In this document: positions 47,251-55,251 of the stretch, piece by piece | Layout: each line of letters begins with the position of its first letter | Numbering within the stretch: position 1 is the stretch's first letter | Assembly (NCBI RefSeq): GCF_038004425.1 | Contig: NZ_JBBORC010000001.1 | Coordinates: forward strand, 2,581,001 to 2,645,000 | Length of the DNA: 64,000 nucleotides | Direction: 5' to 3' | Origin: Solibacillus sp. FSL W7-1464 | GTDB taxonomy: Bacteria; Bacillota; Bacilli; Bacillales_A; Planococcaceae | The notes under the pieces: generated by a model | The model's input: the letters and a program-made list of their open reading frames with translations, nothing else | The model's database searches: none | What the model was told of the DNA's origin: nothing | Made by a program: the position numbers and the translations under genes

Positions 47251-48159
47251 TTACTTTTTTGGATCCAAATCCTCAATTGAATCGATATCCATATATGCTG
47301 GTACGACTAAACCATTTTGTGTGCCTTTTAAGTTCTCTCCTAAATCCACTATATCTTCCTTATGCTTTTTGTAAAATGCATCATGTGTGGTTGGAAGTGC
47401 TGCAGAAAGTGAGGCATCTCCCTCACCGCTAGCAATAGCCTGGAACATAATGGCTGGATCAACCGGAATCACATTAACTTTATACCCTAATTCATCAATC
47501 ACTTGTTTCATGACACTGCTTGATGCTAATTCCGAATCCCAAGTAGTAGTAATTAACTTTAATTCTTCCCCGTTTCCTTTTGCAATACCTTCAGTCCATT
47601 TATTCACTTTATCTTCATTCTTTTGAATCCATTCCGCAGCAGCCGAATCAAAATCACTATTTGAAGCTTCCAGCATTACTTGTTCTACATCTTCCGGTTC
47701 CCAATTAAATCGGTCAAGAACAGTATACAAATCAGGTAAATCTTCCTCTAACCCTTTTCTTACAAGTGTATTCGTATACTCTTCCCCACCTAAAGCTCCT
47801 TTTGGATCCTCCAATATCTTTAAATCGTAAGCTGAGAATTTCCAATGAGGCTTCCAACCTGTAACAATAATCGGTTCCTCATTACGAATTGCTTGATCTA
47901 AACTACCTATCATACCGGCTGTCGAACTCTCTTGTAATGTCCAGCCCTCCAGATTTTCATATTGTTCTAATGCGTCATATGTAAGACCTGTTAATCCAGC
48001 ACCAGGTTCAATACCAACTATTGTATAGCCCACTTCTTCACCAAGACTGACTTCATTTCCATTTGAACTATCACTGCTGCCTGTATCATCTCCGCATGCT
48101 GCTAATAACAATGCTGCAGACATCCCCATAGTTAAACCTAAAGTTTTAAATCGTTTCAA
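47251..48159 (-). CDS. Glycine-betaine-type ABC substrate-binding lipoprotein, copy 1
   Basis: A 302-aa lipoprotein with lipobox LLAACG, followed by an OpuAC/ProX-type domain: GIEPGAGLT, the aromatic-cage strand VTGWKPHWKFSAYDLK, and VDPAIMFQAIASGEGD. It should bind a quaternary-ammonium osmolyte such as glycine betaine, but no permease or ATPase is adjacent, so it must pair with a transporter elsewhere. The start is TTG (AGGGG upstream). It is a close paralogue of the next gene. In the SLSAALPTTH segment the second copy has TVAPWLPTTH: the Trp found there is missing here, and that may change ligand binding. Confidence 0.88.
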   Translation of the reverse strand: MKRFKTLGLTMGMSAALLLAACGDDTGSSDSSNGNEVSLGEEVGYTIVGIEPGAGLTGLTYDALEQYENLEGWTLQESSTAGMIGSLDQAIRNEEPIIVTGWKPHWKFSAYDLKILEDPKGALGGEEYTNTLVRKGLEEDLPDLYTVLDRFNWEPEDVEQVMLEASNSDFDSAAAEWIQKNEDKVNKWTEGIAKGNGEELKLITTTWDSELASSSVMKQVIDELGYKVNVIPVDPAIMFQAIASGEGDASLSAALPTTHDAFYKKHKEDIVDLGENLKGTQNGLVVPAYMDIDSIEDLDPKK

Positions 48160-48214
48160 AATATTTCATCCCCTAAAATCTGAATTTATCTACTCCCAAA
48201 AAGCGACAACCCCA

Positions 48215-48244
48215 TTTTAACTACAAGTTGTTACTTTTGTCAAA
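48215..48244 (-). promoter_or_regulatory. Promoter/operator of betaine-binding gene copy 1
   Basis: A perfect TTGACA (48239-48244), an 18-nt spacer and TTAAAA (48215-48220). The spacer region carries the plus-strand inverted repeat TAACTACAAGTTGTTA (48218-48233), a 7-2-7 palindrome with one mismatch, nearly matching that of copy 2. Confidence 0.55.
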
Positions 48245-48259
48245 CTGGAGGTCCAAATA

Positions 48260-48302
48260 AATAATATAAGCCCCGTATAGTCTCTACGGGGCTTATATTA
48301 TT
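48260..48302 (-). terminator. Terminator of betaine-binding gene copy 2
   Basis: ATAATATAAGCCCCGTA pairs perfectly with TACGGGGCTTATATTAT (17 bp, 7-nt loop), starting at the stop codon of the gene at 48302. Confidence 0.85.
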
Positions 48303-49216
48303 TATTCTTTTGGCTTTAAATCTTCAATCGAATCAATCTCCACATATGCCGGTACAACAAAACCATTTTGTGTGCCTTCCAGATTTTCACCTAAATCCAC
48401 AATATCGTCTTTATGTTTGTCATAAAAGGCTTTATGAGTTGTCGGTAACCATGGTGCAACTGTTACGTCTCCTTCACCTGTTGCGATTGACTGGAACATA
48501 ATGGCCGGGTCAACCGGAGTGACTTCAGGTTCGTACCCTAATTGTTCCAGCACAGTTTTTATTACACTGCTTGATGCAAATTCCGAATCCCATGGTGTAG
48601 AAATGATTTTTACTTTCTCGCCATTTCCCTGTGCTATATCTTTTGTCCATTCACTTACTTTGTCTTGGTTATTTTCGACCCAATCGGCTGCTGCGACATC
48701 AAAGTCTCCATCTTCTTGTGCATCATACATCACTTTTTCCATATCTTCCGGTTCCCAATAAAAGCGGTCAAGTACTGTATATACATCAGGAAGGTCCTGT
48801 TCCAACCCTTTTCTGGCAAGTGTTTGAATGTTTTCCGCGCCGCCTAGAATACCTTTAGGATCTTCAAGTATTTTTAAATCATAAGCAGAGAATTTCCAGT
48901 GTGGTGTCCAGCCTGTCACTATAACCGGTTCTTCATTCCGGATTGCCTTATCCAGTGTACTCAGCATTCCGGCAGTTGAACTTTCCTGTAATGTCCAGCC
49001 TTCCAGATTTTCATATTGTTCCAATACATCATGGGATAGGCCCGTCAGACCGGCTCCGGGTTCAGTGGCAACAACGGTATAATTCACCTGTTCACCAATA
49101 CTGGAAGACGATGCGCCTGTTGAATTTTCTTTATTTTCCGTATCATCTCCGCAAGCTGCGAGTAGAAGTGCTGAAGACACCCCTAGAGTAATACCTACTG
49201 TTTTTATTTTGCTCAT
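48302..49216 (-). CDS. Glycine-betaine-type ABC substrate-binding lipoprotein, copy 2
   Basis: A 304-aa lipoprotein with the same architecture as copy 1: signal peptide MSKIKTVGITLGVSSALLL, lipobox LLAACG, VATEPGAGLT, VTGWTPHWKFSAYDLK, and VDPAIMFQSIATGEGDVTVAPWLPTTH. It retains the Trp in APWLPTTH expected for a betaine cage. I choose the ATG at 49216 (AGGGG 9 nt upstream) over an in-frame start 15 codons earlier. It is separated from copy 1 by a terminator and copy 1's own promoter, so the two are independently expressed. Confidence 0.9.
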   Translation of the reverse strand: MSKIKTVGITLGVSSALLLAACGDDTENKENSTGASSSSIGEQVNYTVVATEPGAGLTGLSHDVLEQYENLEGWTLQESSTAGMLSTLDKAIRNEEPVIVTGWTPHWKFSAYDLKILEDPKGILGGAENIQTLARKGLEQDLPDVYTVLDRFYWEPEDMEKVMYDAQEDGDFDVAAADWVENNQDKVSEWTKDIAQGNGEKVKIISTPWDSEFASSSVIKTVLEQLGYEPEVTPVDPAIMFQSIATGEGDVTVAPWLPTTHKAFYDKHKDDIVDLGENLEGTQNGFVVPAYVEIDSIEDLKPKE

Positions 49217-49265
49217 CTTCTCATCCCCTAAATTGAAATTTATATACAAAAAAAGTAACAACTCA

Positions 49266-49294
49266 ATACTAACAACAGGTTGTTACTATGTCAA
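49266..49294 (-). promoter_or_regulatory. Promoter/operator of betaine-binding gene copy 2
   Basis: A perfect TTGACA (49289-49294), a 17-nt spacer and TAGTAT (49266-49271). Between them is a perfect 16-bp palindrome TAACAACAGGTTGTTA (49270-49285), an ideal place for a repressor of the betaine/choline type (GbsR/OpcR-like, inferred). Confidence 0.6.
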
Positions 49295-49363
49295 ACGGAT
49301 TCATCTTAGAAATAGTTACTATAAAGTCCGTCGTTCTTACTCGTGACTGGAATTCCAAAAATA

Positions 49364-49408
49364 CAAAAAAACCTGTAGACAGAAAAAATGAATTCTTCGT
49401 CTACAGGC
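49364..49408 (-). terminator. Terminator of the SLH 5'-nucleotidase gene
   Basis: CCTGTAGAC/GTCTACAGG stem with an 18-nt loop and a minus-strand TTTTTTT tail, just after the stop at 49418. Confidence 0.82.
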
Positions 49409-49417
49409 ATTTTTTAA

Positions 49418-51781
49418 TTATTTTGTTTTTAAACCATACTTTCCAAAACCGTCTGTACCGTCTCCAATATACTTAATTGCACTATTTTCATCTAAAACAT
49501 CAACTGCATTTTTAGAAGATTCAAATACAACGTTAACACTATCCGGAATCGGAGCGAATTTCCAGTTACCATCTGCTGTCGGATCGATTGTTTTTTCGGC
49601 TAAAATATAATCGATAATTGCCTGGCGGTTTTCATCCGGATAAATTTCAACCGCTGTCGCATTACGAACACCCGGGAATGTACCGCTTGCACGATAGTTA
49701 TTCGTTGCTACGATAAATTCCTGTGCCGCATCAATTGGCTTGCCGTTATATTGCAGATTGACAATACGTGATGCTTGTTCGTTTACTAAATTTCCGTCCT
49801 CATCGTATTTTGCCGGTTTAGTTACATCAATTTCATACGTCACACCGTCAATCACATCATAATTATATGAACGGTATTCGGCATTGATTAATTGCTGTTC
49901 ATCTGACTTTGCTGCATCAATCTGATTGAATTGGCCTGCAGACATTTCCAGCCATTCTTTCACATCCGCACCTGTTACTTTCAACATAGCAAGTGTATTA
50001 TCATATAAATATAAATCTGCTACATTTTTAATCGCTAGCTCGCCTTTAGGTACAAACGTATAGTATTCCGGATCACTTCTTGTTCCTGCTTTGAATGGTG
50101 CACCCGCTGATAGGACAGGAAGGTTTTCATACGCTGTACCTTTCAGCTTTTCTTTCACATAGATTGATTGGGCATCCGTTACAATTTGAATGGAAGGATC
50201 ATCCTGTACTTGCGAGAAATAACTGTGAATGTTAGCTGTCGTTGTCCCTACTGCCTGACGTACGTACTTAATTGTTCCTTCATGCGCTTCTTTCACGCTT
50301 TCTACAACCTCAGTGCTGACAGTGTCATTATCTTTTGCGATTTCACGCACCGCGCCGTTACCTGTTGTAACATCCCAAGCGTTGCCTTTTTTCTCTAGCT
50401 CTAGATCAATGACCCCTAAATGACTACCGAATTTGCCGGCCATAACAATCGGCTTACCGTTCATTGTTCCTTTTTCAATGTCCACATTTTTTATAGAGCT
50501 ATCCACTTCACCCGGGAAGACACCATGGGCATGCCCTGTAATGATGGCGTCCACATCTTCAATTGTAGATAATAAATATGATACATCCTCTTCGCCTTTT
50601 TCATGTGTAGCATCTCCCATACCTGAGTGTGAAAGCACTACGACAACATCCGCCCCTGCTTCTTTCATTTGCGGAACGACTGTTTTAACAGCGTCCACCG
50701 AATCATCGACTGTTACTTTTCCTTCTAAATTCGCTTTATCCCATTTCAAAATTTGAGGTGGGACAATACCTGTCACCCCAATATTAATTTTCGTTTTTTC
50801 ACCGTTCGAATCGACTACATCTTTTTCAATCATGATATATGGCTTATACATTAGTTCCTTTGTCGCTGCATTGCGCACATTGGCGTTAACATACGGGAAT
50901 GGGGCATCATCCGTTACTTCATCGATAAATTCCAAGCCGTAGTTAAACTCGTGGTTACCGTATGTCGCCGCATCATAATCAAGTGCAATCATCGCAGCAA
51001 TCGATGGATGAATTTCACCGTCTTTTAATTTTGTTACGGACTGAATATATGAGCCAAGTGGTGTTCCTTGTATGGCATCTCCATTGTCAAACAGCACTGT
51101 ATTTGGATTTTCCTCACGCGCCTTTTCGATAAGTAGCGCAGTTTTTGCCAAACCTAAACTATTCGTTGGCGTATCTTTGTAGTAATCATAGTTTACAATA
51201 TTTGTATGAATGTCCGTTGTGCCTAAAATACGTAATGAAACCGTCGTGTTTGCTTTTACCGGACTGTATTCTTCCAAAAAGCGCTGAAGAATTTTTTGCA
51301 TCTGCGCTTCTGTAACAAAATCATTCGGGCGGATCGTACCGTCTTCAAAACCTGTCAGTAACCCTGTTGCTACTGCTTTGGCCATTTCCTGGCGATTGCC
51401 TTGTCCAATTTTATTTGCGTCTTTAAACTGATCCAATACCTTTTCAGAATATGTTTTCTCATCCTGTAATCCTCTTGCCGCAATAAGGAAAGCATGTGTG
51501 CGTGTCAGTTTTTCGTTCGGTGCAAATTCGGTTGGAGTTTTACCTTTAATTAACTTTAATTCCACCGCTTTTTCAATATAAGGTTTAAGTGAATCAGGTA
51601 CATCCTGGAATTTTACAGACTGTCCTGTACCTATCTCTACTCCCAAGGCATCAATTACACCTTTCACAAACTCTCCACGTGTCATATTTTCATTCGTAGT
51701 TGCTGGTGCCGCTGAAACTGCTGACATGCCACTCGCTAAAAGTGTTAGCGTTAAGGCTGAAGCAGATAGTTTTTTCAACAT
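49418..51781 (-). CDS. SLH-anchored 5'-nucleotidase / 2',3'-cyclic-nucleotide phosphodiesterase
   Basis: A 787-aa exported enzyme. Signal peptide at 1-25 (MLKKLSASALTLTLLASGMS, cleaved near VSAAP), three SLH domains (about 30-175), a calcineurin-like metallophosphatase domain (TTDIHTNI, DNGDAIQGTPLGSY, GNHEFNYG, SHSGMGD, TGHAHG) and a C-terminal 5'-nucleotidase domain (NYRASGTFPG). It resembles CpdB/YfkN and should scavenge phosphate and nucleosides from extracellular nucleotides at the wall. I choose the ATG at 51781 (GGGAG 8 nt upstream); an ATG five codons earlier is an alternative. Confidence 0.9.
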   Translation of the reverse strand: MLKKLSASALTLTLLASGMSAVSAAPATTNENMTRGEFVKGVIDALGVEIGTGQSVKFQDVPDSLKPYIEKAVELKLIKGKTPTEFAPNEKLTRTHAFLIAARGLQDEKTYSEKVLDQFKDANKIGQGNRQEMAKAVATGLLTGFEDGTIRPNDFVTEAQMQKILQRFLEEYSPVKANTTVSLRILGTTDIHTNIVNYDYYKDTPTNSLGLAKTALLIEKAREENPNTVLFDNGDAIQGTPLGSYIQSVTKLKDGEIHPSIAAMIALDYDAATYGNHEFNYGLEFIDEVTDDAPFPYVNANVRNAATKELMYKPYIMIEKDVVDSNGEKTKINIGVTGIVPPQILKWDKANLEGKVTVDDSVDAVKTVVPQMKEAGADVVVVLSHSGMGDATHEKGEEDVSYLLSTIEDVDAIITGHAHGVFPGEVDSSIKNVDIEKGTMNGKPIVMAGKFGSHLGVIDLELEKKGNAWDVTTGNGAVREIAKDNDTVSTEVVESVKEAHEGTIKYVRQAVGTTTANIHSYFSQVQDDPSIQIVTDAQSIYVKEKLKGTAYENLPVLSAGAPFKAGTRSDPEYYTFVPKGELAIKNVADLYLYDNTLAMLKVTGADVKEWLEMSAGQFNQIDAAKSDEQQLINAEYRSYNYDVIDGVTYEIDVTKPAKYDEDGNLVNEQASRIVNLQYNGKPIDAAQEFIVATNNYRASGTFPGVRNATAVEIYPDENRQAIIDYILAEKTIDPTADGNWKFAPIPDSVNVVFESSKNAVDVLDENSAIKYIGDGTDGFGKYGLKTK

Positions 51782-51906
51782 TCCTTTCACTCCCATATTC
51801 TGTAATGTACATCAGAACTATCATACTAAATTACCAGAATAGTGGAAAAGAGTATTTTGGTACAGGCTTTTTCTATTAAAATAGGACTTTTTTTACAAAC
51901 TTCAAT

Positions 51907-52524
51907 TTAAAGCATATTTACAGTTTCATTTATAGTATTACTATGACTGATTGCCGAAATAACGGCTACTCCATTTACTCCGGTTTGCCTGACAATGAAA
52001 CTGTTTTCAGTGGAGATTCCGCCAATTGCTACAATCGGGAATTTTGGATACTGAGATTTCGCTTCCTCCAACAGCTTCAGCCCTACCGGTGCCCTCGCAT
52101 CATCTTTTGTTGAAGTTTCATAGATTGGACCAATCCCCGCATAATCTGCCCCATTGGCAATGGCCAATTCCAGTTGCTCCATTGTATGAACCGATACCCC
52201 GACGATTTTACCTTTCGCAAAAGATCTAAACTTTTCTACCTCGGTATCTTCCTGACCTACATGAATCCCATCTGCATTTAATGTTAATGCAAGTTCGACA
52301 TCATCATTGATAATGAATGGTACTTTATATATTTGGCACAGCTTTTGGCATTGACGGGCAAATTGAATATACTCATCGCCTTTTAAAGAATTTTTTCCTT
52401 TTTCCCTCAGCTGGAACATCGTAATTCCAGACTGTAGCGCTTCTTCCAAAACAATCAGCGGGTCGCGTATACAATTGATTGTTCCCATTACAAAATATTT
52501 ATTTAAATCAAAAAACATGGACAT
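51907..52524 (-). CDS. thiE: Thiamine-phosphate synthase
   Basis: Couples HMP-PP and thiazole phosphate to thiamine phosphate. The 205-aa TIM barrel has the pyrophosphate-binding QLREKGKN, VPFIINDDVELALTLNADGIHVGQED (in parts), GVSVHTMEQ, YAGIGPIYETSTKDDA and VAIGGIS. I choose the ATG at 52524 (GAGGG 7 nt upstream), giving a 17-nt overlap with thiD. It is the last gene of tenA-thiM-thiD-thiE. Confidence 0.95.
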   Translation of the reverse strand: MSMFFDLNKYFVMGTINCIRDPLIVLEEALQSGITMFQLREKGKNSLKGDEYIQFARQCQKLCQIYKVPFIINDDVELALTLNADGIHVGQEDTEVEKFRSFAKGKIVGVSVHTMEQLELAIANGADYAGIGPIYETSTKDDARAPVGLKLLEEAKSQYPKFPIVAIGGISTENSFIVRQTGVNGVAVISAISHSNTINETVNML

Positions 52525-53320
52525 TGCACAACCCTCGCTGTTCATGATAGGCGAAATGATTTGTCGGACCAAACCCGTGACCGATATTGAGCGGATGACG
52601 AATTGCCAGCTGCACATATTTTTTTGCTTCTATAATGGCTGCCTCTATCGATCTTCCTTTTGCCATTTCCGCCGTGATTGCTGCCGAAAATGTACATCCT
52701 GTTCCATGGGTATGCTTCGTATCCACTCGCTCGGTTTTCATTTTAAATGGTTGCTCCCCGCGAATGAAAACAGTATCTGTCGCATGCTTACTGTTTAAGT
52801 GGCCACCCTTTATGACGACACATTCCATCCCTAGACTTAATAATTCCTGCGCCGCTAATTTGATATCTTCTTCCGTTTGAATTGTATACCCAGTCAGGAT
52901 TTCCGCTTCCGGAATGTTCGGTGTACAAACAGTTGCAAGCGGCAGTAACTTTTTCTTAAGGGCCGTTGTTGCCTCCTGTTCCAGTAAACTGGCCCCTCCT
53001 TTTGCAATCATGACCGGATCAACGATTAGCGGAATTTCTGTGTCTTTTAGTAACGCGACAATAGCTTCGATAATTTCCGCACTAAACAGCATCCCTGTTT
53101 TAATTGCCTTTATCTCAAAATCCTGAAGTACCGCTTTTAGCTGAGCTTGCACGAAATCGGCCGTTGTCGGATAAATCCCATGCACCCCTTCGGTATTTTG
53201 TGCAGTCAGTGCGGTAATGACCGATGTGCCAAATACACGTAGTTCCTGAAACGTTTTCAAGTCTGCTTGGATGCCTGCACCGCCACCGCTATCCGAGCCT
53301 GCAATTGTACATGTAATCAT
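52508..53320 (-). CDS. thiD: Hydroxymethylpyrimidine/phosphomethylpyrimidine kinase
   Basis: Phosphorylates HMP and HMP-P to HMP-PP. The 270-aa ribokinase-fold enzyme has ITCTIAGSDSGGGAGIQADLK (start region), VDPVMIAKGG, VIKGGHL and the anion-hole/catalytic segment HTHGTGCTFSAAI. Its ATG overlaps the thiM stop by 4 nt. It provides the pyrimidine half for ThiE, and together with TenA salvages degraded thiamine. Confidence 0.95.
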   Translation of the reverse strand: MITCTIAGSDSGGGAGIQADLKTFQELRVFGTSVITALTAQNTEGVHGIYPTTADFVQAQLKAVLQDFEIKAIKTGMLFSAEIIEAIVALLKDTEIPLIVDPVMIAKGGASLLEQEATTALKKKLLPLATVCTPNIPEAEILTGYTIQTEEDIKLAAQELLSLGMECVVIKGGHLNSKHATDTVFIRGEQPFKMKTERVDTKHTHGTGCTFSAAITAEMAKGRSIEAAIIEAKKYVQLAIRHPLNIGHGFGPTNHFAYHEQRGLCNVHVF

Positions 53321-54060
53321 CGTCGTCCCTCCGCTAAATTTTCTAGTTCATTCAAGAAATTTGTGTGGAAAGTTCCTATAGCTGCAACAGAATTGGCACT
53401 TGCCTGTTTATATTCGTTCAGCAGCGTTAGTAAGTCACCAAACGGTTCTTTACTGTTTGCAAGCACTGCAGCACAAAATGCACTCAGCAAGCAGCCGCTC
53501 CCCGTCATCTTTGTCACTTTTTCATGACCACCCGTTACAAATTCGACTCTATCCCCATCCGTAATAACATCTTGTTCACCTGTAACGATCACAATAGATT
53601 GATAGTTGGTAGCCAATAGTTTGGCAGTCGCTGCAACATCTATATCCCCAATGCCGCTATCAACACCTTTGGAAGACCAATCCGCTCCCGCAAGAGCCGC
53701 CAGTTCTCCAATATTGCAGCGGATGACATCAATCTTTAAAAGGTCTAGCAATTGTTGTGCTGTTTCAGCTCGATACTTCGTTGCCCCTGCCCCAACCGGA
53801 TCGAGAACAACCGGAGTATGATGCTTATTTGCACTCAGTCCAGCTTGCTTCATCGAATCTACTGTCCGTTCATTCAAAGTACCCATATTCAAAAGTAATG
53901 CGTTTGACTGTGCAGCCATTTCCCCCGCTTCTTCTATCGCATCCGCCATTACTGGTGAAGCACCCACCGCCAGCAATCCATTTGCTGTAAAATTTGCGAC
54001 GACATAGTTTGTAATACAATGGACTAACGGCTGGTTTTTATGAATTGCTTGCAGGCTCAT
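53317..54060 (-). CDS. thiM: Hydroxyethylthiazole kinase
   Basis: Salvages the thiazole moiety by phosphorylating 5-(2-hydroxyethyl)-4-methylthiazole. The 247-aa protein has PLVHCITNYVVANFTANGLL, GASPVMADA, VVLDPVGAGAT, VTGEQD and the catalytic TGSGCLLSA (Cys). AAGGGG is 9 nt before the ATG at 54060; an ATG two codons earlier is an alternative. It overlaps tenA by 23 nt, indicating coupling. Confidence 0.95.
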   Translation of the reverse strand: MSLQAIHKNQPLVHCITNYVVANFTANGLLAVGASPVMADAIEEAGEMAAQSNALLLNMGTLNERTVDSMKQAGLSANKHHTPVVLDPVGAGATKYRAETAQQLLDLLKIDVIRCNIGELAALAGADWSSKGVDSGIGDIDVAATAKLLATNYQSIVIVTGEQDVITDGDRVEFVTGGHEKVTKMTGSGCLLSAFCAAVLANSKEPFGDLLTLLNEYKQASANSVAAIGTFHTNFLNELENLAEGRR

Positions 54061-54730
54061 TGACATACACCCCTTGTTTCCAGCTTTGCTTCGTCCAAGG
54101 CATCTCCCAGAACATCCATTCGTAATAGCAGCTTTTCTTAAAATGTTCCTGTAATACCTTTAGCTTTGCCGGTTGTTCTTTCGCATATCGATCCAGCATC
54201 GATTTTTGTAATTCAATATTTTGTAGCATCTCATCGGACGCATATAGTGCAATCCACTGTTCATAAAGGGGGACATTCGGGCAGGCATCTTTTAACCTTT
54301 GCCCAATTTCCTGATACAGCCATGGGCAAGGTAAAATTGCCGCAAATGCTTCTGCTACATCTCCGTTATGTACTGCATTGTACATATGGCTTACATAGTT
54401 ATAGGCTGCTGGAGCCGGTTCGAATTGTTCCAACTCCTCCGCTGTCACCCCTAATTCTTGAAACGTTGTACGGTGTAACTCCAGCTCTGCGTCATGAATA
54501 AATTTTGCTGTTTGCAGAAAATATTGAACATCGTCATCCGAAGTCGCTTTTGCAGCTGCCAGAGCCAGAACTTTCGTATAATGTTTTAAATAATACGCAT
54601 CCTGCAGCATATAAAACTTAAAATTCTCCAGCGGTAAACTCCCATCTGCAATACCTTGTACAAATGGGTGATAGAAGCTGGCCTCCCAATAAAAATCCGT
54701 TTCTTTCCTTACCTTTTCACAAAATCCCAT
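54038..54730 (-). CDS. tenA: Aminopyrimidine aminohydrolase / thiaminase II
   Basis: Hydrolyses aminomethyl-HMP from degraded thiamine to HMP. The 230-aa all-helical enzyme has the catalytic C135 (LPCPWLYQEIG), Y47/Y51-type residues in DAYYLKHYTK and E204 (YYEWMFWEM). AAAGGAGG lies about 8 nt before the ATG at 54730; a longer open frame to 54967 runs through riboswitch sequence and is not used. It is the first gene of the thi salvage operon, under two TPP riboswitches. Confidence 0.95.
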   Translation of the reverse strand: MGFCEKVRKETDFYWEASFYHPFVQGIADGSLPLENFKFYMLQDAYYLKHYTKVLALAAAKATSDDDVQYFLQTAKFIHDAELELHRTTFQELGVTAEELEQFEPAPAAYNYVSHMYNAVHNGDVAEAFAAILPCPWLYQEIGQRLKDACPNVPLYEQWIALYASDEMLQNIELQKSMLDRYAKEQPAKLKVLQEHFKKSCYYEWMFWEMPWTKQSWKQGVYVNEPASNS

Positions 54731-54761
54731 TGTTACTCCTCCTTTTTGTTGGCGGAAGCAC

Positions 54762-54791
54762 AAAAAAGACGCCTCAATATAGAGAGACGTC
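54762..54791 (-). terminator. Expression-platform terminator of the promoter-distal TPP riboswitch
   Basis: Minus strand GACGTCTC/GAGGCGTC stem with an 8-nt loop and TTTTTT, between the second aptamer and tenA. Confidence 0.8.
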
Positions 54792-54820
54792 CCCAAAAAG
54801 TGTACGTACCACTTTTCATT

Positions 54821-54896
54821 GCTCCCTACGTCCGTATTAACGGCCAGGTTCCAAGGGTCAGGTTTTAACCTTCTCAACACTGCTGTGTCCCCCCGC
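54821..54896 (-). ncRNA. TPP riboswitch aptamer, second copy (nearest tenA)
   Basis: The minus strand carries the thi-box landmarks in order: GGGGGGACACAG, TTGAGAAGG, ACCTGACCCTTGGAACCTG and TAATACGGACGTAGGGAGC. Over about 80 nt it differs from the other copy at one base (G versus A in the CCCTTG/AGAACC loop). It is followed by its own terminator, consistent with transcription attenuation by thiamine pyrophosphate. Confidence 0.93.
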
Positions 54897-54919
54897 AAAT
54901 CAAATGCTTGTCTATTTGC

Positions 54920-54954
54920 AAAAGAAAGACTCCACGTAAAGGATACGCGGAGCC
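54920..54954 (-). terminator. Expression-platform terminator of the promoter-proximal TPP riboswitch
   Basis: Minus strand GGCTCCGCGTA/TACGTGGAGTC stem with a 5-nt loop, then TTTCTTTT. It lies between the two aptamers, so each aptamer has a separate off-switch. Its sequence is unlike the other terminator. Confidence 0.75.
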
Positions 54955-54984
54955 AAAGTAAGTACATATGTATAGCGTGTACTT

Positions 54985-55061
54985 TGCTCCCTACGTCCGT
55001 ATTAACGGCCAGGTTCTAAGGGTCAGGTTTTAACCTTCTCAACACTGCTGTGTCCCCCCGC
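54985..55061 (-). ncRNA. TPP riboswitch aptamer, first copy (promoter-proximal)
   Basis: Same landmarks as the second copy (GGGGGGACACAG, TTGAGAAGG, CCTGACCCTTAGAACCTG, TAATACGGACGTAGGGAGC). It is transcribed first, toward tenA. A hairpin AAGTACA/TGTACTT just after it may be the antiterminator partner. In the remaining gap 55062-55251 I see only the terminator of the convergent-side gene and presumably the thi promoter. Confidence 0.93.
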
Positions 55062-55188
55062 AAATGCATTTAATTACCCTGAGTGTAACAAACTACTTCA
55101 AACCGGGCAAGTGAATTCAAAAAATTATGAAATTACTCTCACACCTGCGGAAAGCTTCCCGGCATATAAATGAATTTTTAGCGCTCAG

Positions 55189-55226
55189 AAAAAAATGCTA
55201 TTTTCCCTCAGAGAAAAATAGCATTT
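55189..55226 (-). terminator. Terminator of the carboxylase/flavoprotein operon
   Basis: AAATGCTATTTT/AAAATAGCATTT stem with a 10-nt loop and a minus-strand T run, just after the stop at 55252. Confidence 0.85.
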
Positions 55227-55251
55227 GTGTTTATTTCACACTCACTGACAA

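Noticed and set aside
54731-54967. N-terminal extension of tenA through the second riboswitch
   Set aside because: The open frame crosses the aptamer and terminator; the true start at 54730 has AAAGGAGG and gives the normal TenA length with C135 aligned.
54819-55019. Plus-strand open frame with a repeated peptide (LLPTSVLTARF)
   Set aside because: The repeat is caused by the two riboswitch copies read in antisense.
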